A DNA stretch of 64,000 nucleotides from Polaribacter sp. KT25b (lineage in GTDB: Bacteria; Bacteroidota; Bacteroidia; Flavobacteriales; Flavobacteriaceae), in NCBI RefSeq assembly GCF_900105145.1, contig NZ_LT629752.1:3291501-3355500 (forward strand), in the 5' to 3' direction. The notes under the pieces were generated by a model, which had not been told where the DNA came from, made no database searches, and worked only from the letters and a program-made list of their open reading frames with translations. The stretch's first letter is position 1; every line of letters starts with the position of its first letter. Shown one piece after another: positions 54,253-64,000 of the stretch. Both the position numbers and the translations under genes were made by a program.

Positions 54253-56094
54253 TTATTTTACTTCAAAAACATTGTTTTCATCATTAATATCAGCCATTAA
54301 TTTAGAGGCATCAATCTCAACAGATTTAACTTTTTTTGCAGCTTTAAAAGTATAAGTTGGATACGCCCAACCCCAATCTTTAAGAATTGTAGCTGTTGTT
54401 GGCTTATTACCTCTCATCATTTCTAAAGGAATATTATAGCTCTGTTTTGTACCATCAGTATAAATTACTTCTATATCAATTGGCATTGGCATTTGACCAA
54501 TTCTTTCTAAGGTAATTTCATTTCCTTCAACAGATTTTACTCCATAATCTATAGTATGCGTAGTTTCTGTCCATTCATTTAAATACCAACCTAAATCAAT
54601 ACCAGAAACTTTTTCCATAGTACGCTTTATATCATTTGGTGTTGGATGTTTAAAACTAAAATTAGTAAAATACTGTTTTAATCCTTTTGCAACATTTTCC
54701 TTACCAATAACATATTCTAATTGCGATAAGAAAATATTTCCTTTACTATAACTTGCAATACTGTAGGCAGTATTTGTATTATACCTGTCTGCATGTGTAG
54801 TAAGTGGCTCTTCTAAGTTATTATTTACTACATAATTATAACCTCTATAAGAACCTGAATGTGGGTTTTCTTTACCTGATTCTAGAATTTCATTTGATGC
54901 TTTATTAGAAATATAAGTTGTAAAACCTTCATCCATCCAGGGATGTAAACTTTCATTGGAAGCTAATAAAAACTGAAACCACGTGTGCGCCATTTCATGA
55001 GCTGTAACACCAAATAAACTTCCAAAACCTCTTTGACCTGTAATTAAAGTAGCCATTGCATATTCCATACCACCATCACCACCTTGAATTACAGAGTATT
55101 GTTTGTATGGATATTGCCCAACATGTTTGCTATAATAATCCATTAACTCAGCCGTTTTTGGCTGAAGATCTTTCCAATCCTTTAGATATTTTTCATCTAA
55201 CGTTTTCTTATAAAAGAAATGTAAATCAATACCGTTTTTAATCTTTAAAATATCATGAATATATGCTGGATCTGCGGCCCACACAAAATCGTGAACTCTT
55301 GGCGCTTTAAAATGCCAAGTTAATTTATCACCTTCTGGTAAACTTAAAGCAGCACTTTTATCTTCATAACCATGACCAATTTCTTGCGGATTTTGCAAAT
55401 ATCCTGTACCTCCAATTGTAAAGCTTTTATCAATATGAATTGTTACATCAAAATCTCCCCAAACTCCTTGAAACTCTCTAGCAATATAAGGTGGAGTTTG
55501 CCATCCTTGAAAATCATATTCTGCCATTTTTGGATACCATTGCGCCATAGAAAGCGCAACACCTTCTTTGTTATTTCTACCAGATCTACGAACTTGAACA
55601 GGAACTTGCGCATCAAAATTCATATCAAAAGTTACACTTTCACCAGATTTAATTGGTTTATTTAAAGTAACTTCTAAAATTGTACCTACAGTTTCAAAAC
55701 TAACTGCTGCTCCATTTTGTTTTAGTTCATTTACCTTTATATACCCTATTTCATCTGGTTTTAATTTACTAATTCTATCACCAACTCTACCATCTGGATC
55801 TTTAATATTTAACGAACGAACATCCATTTGAGAACCTGGCTGAAATGCATTAAAATACAAATGATAAAAAACTTTATCTAATTCATCTGGCGAATTATTA
55901 GTATAAACAAGTTGTTGTTTCCCCTTGTATTGATAGTTGTTTACATCCATATCAATGTCCATAGTATAATCTACATGCTGTTGCCAATATGCTGATGTTA
56001 CATTTGAAGCATTTTGCTTATTTATTACGTTTTTTGTTTCACTACAAGAAGCAAATAACAAAGAAGCAAAAATTATTGATAAAAATTTCCTCAT
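54253..56094 (-). CDS. M1-family zinc metallopeptidase, lipoprotein
   Basis: The 613-residue protein has a lipoprotein signal (FASLLFASC), an N-terminal beta domain and the M1 catalytic domain: GGDGGMEYAM in the position of the GxMEN exopeptidase motif, and HEMAH with the third zinc ligand Glu in WMDEGFTTY. The ATG at 56092-56094 is used because an upstream extension lacks the signal peptide. It should trim peptides at the cell envelope. It lies 22 bp after the S8 protease gene. Confidence 0.92.
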   Translation of the reverse strand: MRKFLSIIFASLLFASCSETKNVINKQNASNVTSAYWQQHVDYTMDIDMDVNNYQYKGKQQLVYTNNSPDELDKVFYHLYFNAFQPGSQMDVRSLNIKDPDGRVGDRISKLKPDEIGYIKVNELKQNGAAVSFETVGTILEVTLNKPIKSGESVTFDMNFDAQVPVQVRRSGRNNKEGVALSMAQWYPKMAEYDFQGWQTPPYIAREFQGVWGDFDVTIHIDKSFTIGGTGYLQNPQEIGHGYEDKSAALSLPEGDKLTWHFKAPRVHDFVWAADPAYIHDILKIKNGIDLHFFYKKTLDEKYLKDWKDLQPKTAELMDYYSKHVGQYPYKQYSVIQGGDGGMEYAMATLITGQRGFGSLFGVTAHEMAHTWFQFLLASNESLHPWMDEGFTTYISNKASNEILESGKENPHSGSYRGYNYVVNNNLEEPLTTHADRYNTNTAYSIASYSKGNIFLSQLEYVIGKENVAKGLKQYFTNFSFKHPTPNDIKRTMEKVSGIDLGWYLNEWTETTHTIDYGVKSVEGNEITLERIGQMPMPIDIEVIYTDGTKQSYNIPLEMMRGNKPTTATILKDWGWAYPTYTFKAAKKVKSVEIDASKLMADINDENNVFEVK

Positions 56095-56116
56095 AATTGA
56101 TCGTCTTTTAGGTTGA

Positions 56117-57754
56117 TTATTTACCATTTACCATTTTGTCTGCCATTAATAAAGCATTATAAGCATTCACTACTCTACCAGAAACTGACAAATCTGTAAA
56201 CGGTACTTTTTCTCCTATTGGGTTTGCTCTACTTTGAGAACCTGGTTTCACAACATCAATAGTAATTAAAGTTCCAGAATTCATTAAAATATGTTTTACT
56301 TGACTTGCTGATAATTTAGGATAATAAGAACGCACTAATGCTGCAACACCAGCTGTTGAAGGCGCTGCCATTGATGTTCCACTAAACTTTTGATATTCAT
56401 TTCCTGGAGTTGTAGAGTAAATTTGAACACCTGGAGCAAAAACATCTACATTTACTTTACCATAATTAGAAAAACTTGCTGGTAAGTTTTCATTATAATT
56501 AGAACTCATAGCTCCAATTGTAAGAACATTATCAGAAATTTCTGTTTTTAAATCTTTAGAATCATTAGGGTACGTTAATTCTTCGTCAATATTTTTACCA
56601 TCATTTCCTGCTGCATTTACAATTAAAACATCTTTAGAAGCTGCATATTTAATTGCATCCCAAACCCATTCTTTTTTTGGAGAATATCCTTTTCCAAAAC
56701 TAGTATTTAAAACTTTTGCACCGTTATCTACTGCATAACGAATTGCTAAAGCAACATCTTTATCATATTCATCTCCATCAGGAACTGCTCTTACCGCCAT
56801 AATTTTTACATTATTTGCAACTCCGTTCATTCCTATTTCATTATTTCTAACTGCTGCAATAATTCCAGAAACGTGAGAACCATGAGCTTCAGATTTTATA
56901 GTGTTACCTACTTTATTATCTCCATATATAGTAACTTCCATAGTGTTTTCATCATCACCTATAGCAGTTCTATAATTCTTTTTAAGACCATCTCCACTTA
57001 ATAAATCATCTGCAGTTTCAACTAATTTAGAAAGCTCATCTATAGCTTGTTGCAAAGAATTTAAACCAAAACCAAACATCTGCTTAGCAACTGTTACACT
57101 TTGCACTACTTCTGGCGCTGTAGATGTAATTGCTAAAACATCTTCTTTAGTATATTCTGTTTTATTTAACTCTTTTTTGATAGTTTCATCAGCATTTTGA
57201 ACACCAGCTAACATCTGGCCATATCTTTGCTTGTTCATTTTTGCTTCCTCAACAGTTTTATCATAAGCTATTTTTGCTCTTTCTGCTGTTTCTGTATCTG
57301 CAATAGAAGGGTTTGCAATAATACGAGTTAACTCAGTATTTTCTTTATAGATCGATCCTAAAAAGTTCCATCCATTAATATCATCAATAAAACCATTTTT
57401 ATCATCATCAATTCCATTTCCTGCAATTTCTTTTGAATTAACCCAAGCGTTTCCACTTAAATCTTCATGAGTTAAATCTGTTCCAGAATCAATAACACCC
57501 ACAACAACAGTAGTTCCTTTTTTTCCTGTTAAAAATTCATATGCTTTGTCAACGCTCATTCCCGGAATAGAATCCTTTACCAAATCTAAATGCTGCCAAT
57601 TTTGACTTTCAGCTTCTGTTAACGGCATTTTTTTTGCTGTTGCAGAAATAGCATCTGTAGATCCTGTTGGAACAGAAATTTTTGCTATGGATTTACACCC
57701 TGTAAATGATAAAACTGCTAAAGCAGAATATAAAAATAGTTTATTTGTTTTCAT
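56117..57754 (-). CDS. S8 (subtilisin-like) serine protease, lipoprotein
   Basis: The 545-residue protein has a lipoprotein signal (LSFTGC, C20), then catalytic Asp in VIDSGTDL (D89), His in AHGSHVSG (H291) and Ser in SGTSMAAP. Between Asp and His a charged, mostly helical insert of about 130 residues (about 135-265) replaces the short loop of subtilisin. It is a cell-envelope protease that probably degrades proteins together with the M1 peptidase encoded downstream. Confidence 0.93.
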   Translation of the reverse strand: MKTNKLFLYSALAVLSFTGCKSIAKISVPTGSTDAISATAKKMPLTEAESQNWQHLDLVKDSIPGMSVDKAYEFLTGKKGTTVVVGVIDSGTDLTHEDLSGNAWVNSKEIAGNGIDDDKNGFIDDINGWNFLGSIYKENTELTRIIANPSIADTETAERAKIAYDKTVEEAKMNKQRYGQMLAGVQNADETIKKELNKTEYTKEDVLAITSTAPEVVQSVTVAKQMFGFGLNSLQQAIDELSKLVETADDLLSGDGLKKNYRTAIGDDENTMEVTIYGDNKVGNTIKSEAHGSHVSGIIAAVRNNEIGMNGVANNVKIMAVRAVPDGDEYDKDVALAIRYAVDNGAKVLNTSFGKGYSPKKEWVWDAIKYAASKDVLIVNAAGNDGKNIDEELTYPNDSKDLKTEISDNVLTIGAMSSNYNENLPASFSNYGKVNVDVFAPGVQIYSTTPGNEYQKFSGTSMAAPSTAGVAALVRSYYPKLSASQVKHILMNSGTLITIDVVKPGSQSRANPIGEKVPFTDLSVSGRVVNAYNALLMADKMVNGK

Positions 57755-57759
57755 CTTGT

Positions 57760-58602
57760 TTAATTAAATATGTTTGTAAATTTATGAATTTCGTTTAATC
57801 GTACTCCTTTTTCTGTATGTTTTACTGTACAAATTTCATTGCTTGCATCATGTTCTAAAAAAAGGTAATAATTATTATCTGCAGCTTCATTTAAAAAAGC
57901 CGCTTTTTCCTTTAAAGTAAGTAAAGGTCTTGTATCATAACCCATTACGTAAGGCAAAGGAATATGCCCAACAGTTGGCAATAAATCTGCCATAAAAATT
58001 AATGTTTTGCCTTGATATTCTATTTTTGGCAACATTTGTTTTTCTGTATGCCCGTCCATAAATAACACATCAAAACCAACTTGATCTTTTGCATTTCTGT
58101 GGATAAAATTTAATTGTCCGCTTTCTTTTATTGGATTGATGTTTTCTTTGAAGAAGGATGCTTTTTCTCTAGGGTTTGGTTCTGTTGCCCATTTCCAATG
58201 TTTATCATTAGACCAAACTTTTGCATTTTTAAAAGCCGGAATTAATAATCCATTTTTATCTCTTTGGATAACTCCACCACAATGATCAAAATGTAAATGT
58301 GTTAAAAAAATATCTGTAATATCGTCTCTATGAAAACCATGTTTTGCAAGTGAAGCATCCAAAGAAAAACCACCAAATAAATAATAATAACTAAAGAATT
58401 TTTCTGATTGTTTGTCGCCTAAACCTGTATCAACTAAAATTAAACGATTTCCATCTTCTATAAGCAAACTACGCATGCTCATATCTATTAAGTTATTAGA
58501 ATCTGCTGGATTTGTTTTTTGCCAAATTGATTTAGGAACAACACCAAACATTGCACCACCATCTAATTTAAAATTGCCCGTTTCTATAGGATATATCTTC
58601 AT
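57760..58602 (-). CDS. Metallo-beta-lactamase-fold hydrolase
   Basis: The 280-residue protein has the zinc motif THLHFDHCGG (HxHxDH), with further ligands in GHTEKQM and FMADLL and a terminal FLEHDAS. It resembles the AHL-lactonase/AttM-like group, but the substrate is unknown. It starts the run of three genes (hydrolase, S8, M1) with a 5-bp gap to the S8 gene. Confidence 0.88.
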   Translation of the reverse strand: MKIYPIETGNFKLDGGAMFGVVPKSIWQKTNPADSNNLIDMSMRSLLIEDGNRLILVDTGLGDKQSEKFFSYYYLFGGFSLDASLAKHGFHRDDITDIFLTHLHFDHCGGVIQRDKNGLLIPAFKNAKVWSNDKHWKWATEPNPREKASFFKENINPIKESGQLNFIHRNAKDQVGFDVLFMDGHTEKQMLPKIEYQGKTLIFMADLLPTVGHIPLPYVMGYDTRPLLTLKEKAAFLNEAADNNYYLFLEHDASNEICTVKHTEKGVRLNEIHKFTNIFN

Positions 58603-58954
58603 TATAAGAAATTAAAATCATTAAAAATTATCTATAAAAATAATCAATTAATGATTTATAGAAGCATCAAAACTAAAGAGATTTTAATATTTACAAAGAT
58701 GAAGAAAAAAAGATGTTTTTTTGTTAAAAAAATCTAAAGGTTTATACAGGAATATTCATTTAAAAAGTTTTTAAACTCTAATGAAATTGAATTTAAGCTT
58801 GATTTAACTTTTACTGAAAGATTCGTTTTTAAAAGCATAATAGGTGTCTTTTTATAATGAAACAAAAATATGACACTCATTAATCTCTACTATTTATTTT
58901 CGATAAAAGGAACCATTTTTCCGATGAATTAAAGCTGTTAAAAAAAGAAAATAA
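58603..58954. other. 352-bp gap between hydrolase and PbpC genes
   Basis: A/T-rich. A 34-codon ATG frame on the minus strand (58734-58838) could encode a short peptide or be chance. No convincing promoter or terminator was found. Confidence 0.4.
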
Positions 58955-61303
58955 TTATTCTTTTATTTCTATTTCCTGATGAATTTCATTTCCAAAATTA
59001 TCTGTAACAGTAAGTAAATAAGTACCAATTGTTGGTTTTATGGCAAAATCATGTACTTCTTTTGTAGTTCCTAGAAATGTGTTATTTACAGACCAAAATA
59101 AGGTAACATCTTTATTTGAATGTGCTACTTTTAAAATGAGTTCATTTTTAGTTCCATCAAAGTTTTTGGGTAAAAAAATGGTACTTTTTTCTGTTGGATA
59201 TAAAAACTTCATACTATTATTAGAATTCCCTAAACAATCCATTCTATACTTTGGTAAAGACTTATAAAACGGATTGTTGTCTTTGTAATAATATTCCATC
59301 AATGGCGGTAAAACAAACCATGATTTTTGCTGAATACTCTCGAAACTTTCACAAGAAGTATTTACCTGATAAGAAGCTGTTTTATCAACATTTACCAAAA
59401 CATGAAACGGACAAGGCGCAGTTTTTAATCCAGAATTTTGAATAAATTCGAACTTTATGTCTTCACAAATTTCTGTAGCTCTATAACCGCTTTTTGTACA
59501 AATTTCTACTTGAGTCATTTCATCAAAAGGTTTCTCAAACCAAACTGAATTTGGTAATTTATCAAACACATCAAACAAAATAGGCGCTGCAGTTTGCACG
59601 CCAACCAAACCAGGCCTTCCTTCTCCATCTGCATTTCCTACCCAAACACCAACCACAAAATCTTTGGTAACACCAATTGCCCAAGCATCTCTAAAACCAA
59701 AACTAGTTCCTGTTTTCCATGCTATTTCTTTGGATGAATCAAAAAACTCCCAATTCTCTTCTGCATTTGGTCTGTTTACATCTTTTAAACTTTCAAAAGT
59801 TAGATAAATAGAAGCTGCATCAAAAATTATTTTTTCTGATGTTTTTTTACCAAAATCAATTTTATTATCCTTAAAAAAAGTAGGTTCAGAAAATTCATTT
59901 TTAAAATATCTGCTAGAATTTTCTGAGAAATGATTTATAGTTGAAGCCATTGACGCATAACTTTTACATAAATCCCACAAGTTGCTTTCTGCGCCACCTA
60001 AAGCCAATGTTAATCCATAATAACTGGCGTTTTTATTAATGTCTTTTAAGTGCAATTTTTGTAAATAATTGTAAAATTTTTCTAATCCAAATTCTTGTAA
60101 CATCCTCACAGTTGGCACATTTAACGATTTTGACAACGCCAATTTCGCAGAAACTGCGCCAGCATATTTTTTATCATAATTTTCTGGTTTGTAACTTCCA
60201 AAATTAGTGGGCACATCTGCTACCAAAGTATTTGGTAATAAAGCGCCATTATCTAACATTGCTGCATATAAAAAAGGTTTTAAAATACTTCCTGTACTTC
60301 TTGGCTTATCAATGATATCAACATCTTTTTGATGTTTTTGAGTTGTTTTAGAATTCCCAACATAGCTTAAAACTTGTCTGCTTTTTACATCTAAAACCAA
60401 CACAGCAACATTATGTATTTCGTTATTTTTAAGAATATTATATCGATTTTCTACAATTGAATTTACTTGTTCTTGCAACTTTCTATCAATTGTTGTTTTT
60501 ACATATTCGCCCTTTTTCAATTTATTTATTTTCTGCAATAAATGTGGTGCTTCTTGAGGCAAAGAATAGGGTTTTTGAGGCAATTCTTCTAAAACAGCTA
60601 AATCAAAAGTAAGAGAATCGATTATTTTTTTATCCAACAACTTTTCTAATAACCGATTTCTTTTTTCCAATAATTTCTGTTGATTTTTTCCTGGATAAAT
60701 CAATCTTGGTGCATTTGGTAAAACCGCTAAAGTTGCAGATTCTGCCCAAGATAAATTGGCTGCTTTTCTATTAAAATATCGCCAAGAAGCAGCATCTAAG
60801 CCAACCACATTTCCGCCAAATGGCGCATTAGAACTCCAAAATGAGAGTATTTTTTCTTTCGAAAATCGAAATTCTAAACGCGTGGCTAAAATTAATTCTT
60901 TTATTTTTTCAAAATACGTTCTTGGTTTATCATCTCTACTTAAGCGAATAACTTGCTGCGTAATTGTGCTTCCTCCTCGTTTAACTCCATTTGCTTGTAA
61001 ATTTTGTTTTACTGCTTTTAAAATAGAAACCGGATTAAATCCAAAATGTTTGTAAAAATATTCGTCTTCAAACTGAATTAAACAGGTTTTAAATTTTTCT
61101 GGAACGCTGTCGTTATGAGGAAATCTCCATTGACCATCGTTTGCAATTAAAGCGCCCAATAATTCATCAGAAGCACTTGTAATTACGGTTGATGTTGGTT
61201 TCGTAAATAACTTTTTTGGTAAACAAAACGCATAGAAAATCAGCAGAATAACAACAAATATTGTTTTCTTTTTATGTTGTCTTAGATAATTTATTATTTT
61301 CAA
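58955..61303 (-). CDS. pbpC: Penicillin-binding protein 1C
   Basis: The 782-residue protein has an N-terminal membrane helix, a glycosyltransferase domain (FEDEYFYKHFGFNP, GGSTITQQVIRL), a transpeptidase domain (STGSILKPFLYAAM, WKTGTSFGFRDAWAIG) and the C-terminal PbpC beta domain. The start is TTG at 61301-61303; no ATG is available because an in-frame stop lies 3 codons upstream. It follows an alpha-2-macroglobulin-like gene, the typical partner of PbpC in bacteria. Confidence 0.92.
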   Translation of the reverse strand: MKIINYLRQHKKKTIFVVILLIFYAFCLPKKLFTKPTSTVITSASDELLGALIANDGQWRFPHNDSVPEKFKTCLIQFEDEYFYKHFGFNPVSILKAVKQNLQANGVKRGGSTITQQVIRLSRDDKPRTYFEKIKELILATRLEFRFSKEKILSFWSSNAPFGGNVVGLDAASWRYFNRKAANLSWAESATLAVLPNAPRLIYPGKNQQKLLEKRNRLLEKLLDKKIIDSLTFDLAVLEELPQKPYSLPQEAPHLLQKINKLKKGEYVKTTIDRKLQEQVNSIVENRYNILKNNEIHNVAVLVLDVKSRQVLSYVGNSKTTQKHQKDVDIIDKPRSTGSILKPFLYAAMLDNGALLPNTLVADVPTNFGSYKPENYDKKYAGAVSAKLALSKSLNVPTVRMLQEFGLEKFYNYLQKLHLKDINKNASYYGLTLALGGAESNLWDLCKSYASMASTINHFSENSSRYFKNEFSEPTFFKDNKIDFGKKTSEKIIFDAASIYLTFESLKDVNRPNAEENWEFFDSSKEIAWKTGTSFGFRDAWAIGVTKDFVVGVWVGNADGEGRPGLVGVQTAAPILFDVFDKLPNSVWFEKPFDEMTQVEICTKSGYRATEICEDIKFEFIQNSGLKTAPCPFHVLVNVDKTASYQVNTSCESFESIQQKSWFVLPPLMEYYYKDNNPFYKSLPKYRMDCLGNSNNSMKFLYPTEKSTIFLPKNFDGTKNELILKVAHSNKDVTLFWSVNNTFLGTTKEVHDFAIKPTIGTYLLTVTDNFGNEIHQEIEIKE

Positions 61304-61320
61304 CTTTTAATGATTTTTTT

Positions 61321-61386
61321 GTCATTGCGAGGCACGAAGCAATCTGTTATTATAATAGAAAGATTGCTTCGTAAACTCGCAATGAC
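61321..61386. repeat. REP-like palindromic element
   Basis: A 66-bp imperfect palindrome: GTCATTGCGAG plus GAAGCAATCT (61321-61345) is mirrored by AGATTGCTTC and CTCGCAATGAC (61361-61386). The central 15 bp (gttattataatagaa) is A/T-rich. Its G+C content is far above the neighbourhood. It lies between the A2M-like gene and pbpC. The sequence resembles REP-type repeats found in many bacteria, and could be moved by a RAYT-type transposase that is not in the window. Confidence 0.75.
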
Positions 61387-61397
61387 GTAACTTTTTT

Positions 61398-64000
61398 TTA
61401 TTTAACTACCTCAACCCAACTCCCTTTTGTTCTAACCAAATAATCATTATCATACATTGCTTCTACTTGAATTCCTGGCAAATAATACGTTCCTAAATAA
61501 GCTGCATTTAATAAAACGGTAAACGTTTTTGTTTCTGATTTTTTTGATTGTTGATTCAAATCAAAGTAAAAATTAACGCGATCATCTCTAATATCTGTAT
61601 AACGTGCATCGCTTTTTGTGGTGGTTCCAAAATCGGTAAAACGTGTGTTTACAATTTCCCATCCCGAAGGAAAAACTTGAGTTAAAGCAATGTTTTTAAC
61701 AGTCTCATTCTTCGGATTACTAACAGTTATTTTTGCCACAAAATCCTGACCTTGTTTTAACTGATTTATGTTGATAATCTTACCCGTTAAATCTATATAT
61801 TTTAGTGAAACACTTAAACCTCTACTTTCGGATATTTCATCACCTAAAGGCAATTTCCCAGCATTGATAATCCTTGCAAAAACAATATTGTTTTCATTGT
61901 TTTTTAAAGTGATGGAATTAGTACCATTTCTTACTTTTAAACTTCGTTGAACAAATGCACTTGACGTTTTTACAGTTTCTGATTTTCCATCATTAGTAAA
62001 CTTAATATCGATAGATTTTCCTCCATTTTTAACAACCATTTTACCAATAGACAACAAACTAAAAGCGGTAGTTTGAGTGCTCATATAGTTGTTACTAGAC
62101 AATTCTTTGGTAATTGATTTGGCAACATCTTTTGCGTTTTTATTATTTGTTAACAGCATGGTTTCTAAAGCCATCGCTCTATTTCTAGTTTCTGAACCAT
62201 AATTGTAATAATTATAACCAGAGAAATTTAAATTGGCCGAATTCATAATTTCTTCACCTGCTTCTTTTTGTCCAACCAAAGCATACGTTGCAGCTAATCT
62301 CCATTTTGCTTCGTTAGAAATTTGCTTAAATTCTCGCAATCTGTTCATGGCAGATAAATCTGGATTAGCCGCTAAAGCCAACGTGTATAATCTGTAAGCT
62401 TGTTCTAAATCGGATGAATATGTATTGTAACCTTGTCGCCAATTTCGTGCTGCTTTTTTCTGATATTCTATAAAATTACTCTTAAATGTAAGTGGCAAAA
62501 CAAATCCTTTTTTTTCTGCTTCTAGTAAAAAATGACCAGCGTAACTTGTTCCCCAATCATCAACATCATTTTCTCCCATCCAATAACTTAAACCTCCGTT
62601 TGCTTTTTGAAAATTACCTAAACGCTGAATTCCGTTTTCTATATTTTTTTGAATTTCCTTCTTTTTATCCGAAGTTAAATCGAAAATATCATTCAAAAAT
62701 AATTGAGGAAAAACGCTCGACGTTGTTTGCTCTACACAACCATGTGGATATTGAATTAAATAGGCTAATCTGCTAGAAAAATTGATAGACGGAATTGTAG
62801 ATAACTCCAGAATTGCAGCATTAGAATCTTCTACTCCAAAAGTGTCAAAATTGATCGTTTGTGTTTGATTTCCTTCTACCGTTTTATCAATTAATTTTGA
62901 TGTAATTAAATTCGGATTTACAACATCCAATTCAATTTTATGGGTAGATTTTTCGCCATTTCCTGTTGCAATAATTTCAACAGAATTGATGCCATTTGCT
63001 TTTAAAACATCCAACTCAAAATAGACCATTTTCTCATCTGGTTTGTCAAAATTGATTGTTTGCGTTTTGTTGCCAATAATTTTAATTCCGTTGGATGTTT
63101 TTACTTCAATCTTAACATTTTTCACTTTTTTATGCATTGCAAAAACAGCAACTGGCAACGTAACTTTTTCTTTTGGCGATAATTTTCTTGGCAAAGAAGC
63201 CAATACCATTAAAGGTTTTAAAACCGGAACAGATTTTTCTGCATTTCCAAAAGCTTCATTATTAATATCTCCAGCAACAACCATCGTTCTAACAGCACCA
63301 ATATAATTTGGCAAGGTAATTTTATGCGATTTTGTTTTTCCTTTTTCTAGAAAAAACGGACCTAAATAAGTTACAACAGGTTTAAATCTGTTTGCTTTTT
63401 GGTTTTTCCCTTTTGATAAACTTCCATCTCCACCAATCGCAAAAACTTGATCTACACTTCCGGAATATGCACCGATTACATCATCAAAAATATCCCACGT
63501 TTTTACACCTAAAGCTTCTCTTTGGTAAAAAACATCAAAGGCATTTGGTGTTTTAAATCGTGTTAAATCTAATAATCCTTCTTCAACAATTGCCAAGGTA
63601 TACGTCATTTCTTTGTTGTTTTTTTCTGATATTTTTACAACAAACTCCTTTTCTGGCGCAACTTCTTTTGGCATCACAATTTGTGGCTCTAATTTAGTAG
63701 CAGCATCTTCTACGAAAATCGGAATTGTTCCATACAATCTAATTGGCAAATCGTTTTCTGAAACTTGATGTGGTTGCAATAAAGAAATGTTTACAAACAC
63801 ATTTGGCGCCATGTTTTTGTTAATCGGGATTTCTACAGAAGTCGTTCCTTTTGTAGTTTTAACCCATTTTGTTTCCAAAACTTTTGTGCCATTTTCAATA
63901 CTGATTAATGCGCGACCTTCACTTCCTGATGGAAATGTAATTTTTGCAGTTTCGCCAACATTATACTTTTCTTTATCCGCAGAAAACACTAACATTTTTG
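61398..64000 (-). CDS. Alpha-2-macroglobulin-like protein (N-terminus outside window)
   Basis: The frame is open to the window edge, leaving about 867 C-terminal residues. It has macroglobulin-type beta domains, the bait-region-like and MG10 segments (LPNYIGAVRTMVVAGDIN), and the thioester motif PHGCVEQTTS followed by the alpha-helical thioester domain (NGIQRLGNFQKANGGLSYWMG). In bacteria this protein traps proteases at the envelope and pairs with PbpC, which would repair peptidoglycan. The lipoprotein signal lies outside the window. Confidence 0.92.
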   Translation of the reverse strand, partial: KMLVFSADKEKYNVGETAKITFPSGSEGRALISIENGTKVLETKWVKTTKGTTSVEIPINKNMAPNVFVNISLLQPHQVSENDLPIRLYGTIPIFVEDAATKLEPQIVMPKEVAPEKEFVVKISEKNNKEMTYTLAIVEEGLLDLTRFKTPNAFDVFYQREALGVKTWDIFDDVIGAYSGSVDQVFAIGGDGSLSKGKNQKANRFKPVVTYLGPFFLEKGKTKSHKITLPNYIGAVRTMVVAGDINNEAFGNAEKSVPVLKPLMVLASLPRKLSPKEKVTLPVAVFAMHKKVKNVKIEVKTSNGIKIIGNKTQTINFDKPDEKMVYFELDVLKANGINSVEIIATGNGEKSTHKIELDVVNPNLITSKLIDKTVEGNQTQTINFDTFGVEDSNAAILELSTIPSINFSSRLAYLIQYPHGCVEQTTSSVFPQLFLNDIFDLTSDKKKEIQKNIENGIQRLGNFQKANGGLSYWMGENDVDDWGTSYAGHFLLEAEKKGFVLPLTFKSNFIEYQKKAARNWRQGYNTYSSDLEQAYRLYTLALAANPDLSAMNRLREFKQISNEAKWRLAATYALVGQKEAGEEIMNSANLNFSGYNYYNYGSETRNRAMALETMLLTNNKNAKDVAKSITKELSSNNYMSTQTTAFSLLSIGKMVVKNGGKSIDIKFTNDGKSETVKTSSAFVQRSLKVRNGTNSITLKNNENNIVFARIINAGKLPLGDEISESRGLSVSLKYIDLTGKIININQLKQGQDFVAKITVSNPKNETVKNIALTQVFPSGWEIVNTRFTDFGTTTKSDARYTDIRDDRVNFYFDLNQQSKKSETKTFTVLLNAAYLGTYYLPGIQVEAMYDNDYLVRTKGSWVEVVK

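Noticed and set aside
1..64000. Insertion sequences, phage genes, integrases, tRNA or rRNA genes
   Set aside because: None was recognised by motif or structure in either strand.

Overview
The window is about 64 kb of AT-rich chromosome from a marine-type Flavobacteriaceae bacterium (Bacteroidota), most like the Polaribacter/Tenacibaculum group. Signs for this are the type IX secretion/gliding genes (porZ, gldH, a T9SS-sorted surface protein), the promoter type (TTG, about 19-20 bp, TAnnTTTG), the absence of Shine-Dalgarno sequences, and many Bacteroidota-only families (DUF4837, RicT with a Cys-rich N-terminus, TonB receptors with a carboxypeptidase-like N-terminal domain). No tRNA, rRNA, CRISPR array, phage or insertion sequence was seen.

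Layout. 1-5.4 kb: end of a methyltransferase gene, nadA-nadB (NAD synthesis), then on the minus strand a Crp/Fnr regulator, a lipoprotein cytochrome and thioredoxin, with a small membrane protein upstream. 5.5-11.2 kb: tripartite RND efflux operon. 11.3-15.2 kb: TonB siderophore-type receptor plus PepSY protein behind a promoter flanked by two palindromic operators. 15.2-18.6 kb: metallophosphoesterase, GNAT/FemAB-like protein, TesB thioesterase, SdpI-like protein. 18.6-24.1 kb: porZ-recO-TonB receptor. 24.2-31.5 kb: housekeeping genes (CYTH, PAQR, PlsC-like, trpS, DUF1761, DUF4837, LysM transglycosylase, exonuclease III). 31.5-37.4 kb: scoB/scoA with a gene remnant between them, PBP1A, gldH, ricT-like. 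37.8-44.2 kb: a LytTR two-component system next to a large T9SS cargo gene; the kinase is frameshifted at a slippery A-run and the cargo gene has three in-frame TAA codons. 44.3-46.8 kb: trhO-trhP-ferredoxin, a tRNA wobble-uridine hydroxylation operon. 47-51 kb: pflB-pflA-focA (anaerobic pyruvate cleavage and formate export). 51.3-54.2 kb: asd, an FNR/2Fe-2S reductase, a LysE-type exporter. 54.2-64 kb: M1 peptidase, S8 protease, metallo-beta-lactamase-fold hydrolase, PbpC and an alpha-2-macroglobulin-like protein cut by the window edge.

The most unusual signals are in 37.8-44.2 kb: a sensor kinase whose two halves would be joined exactly by a -1 frameshift at A_AAA_AAC, a paired 12-bp direct repeat placed like a LytTR operator in front of the cargo gene, and a cargo gene that is open over 1,255 codons except for three TAA codons. 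Other candidates are an orphan promoter-terminator pair on the plus strand at 5468-5588 (possible small RNA), a pair of metallorepressor-like operators at 11473-11562, and a pflA gene with no ATG, GTG or TTG at its expected start.
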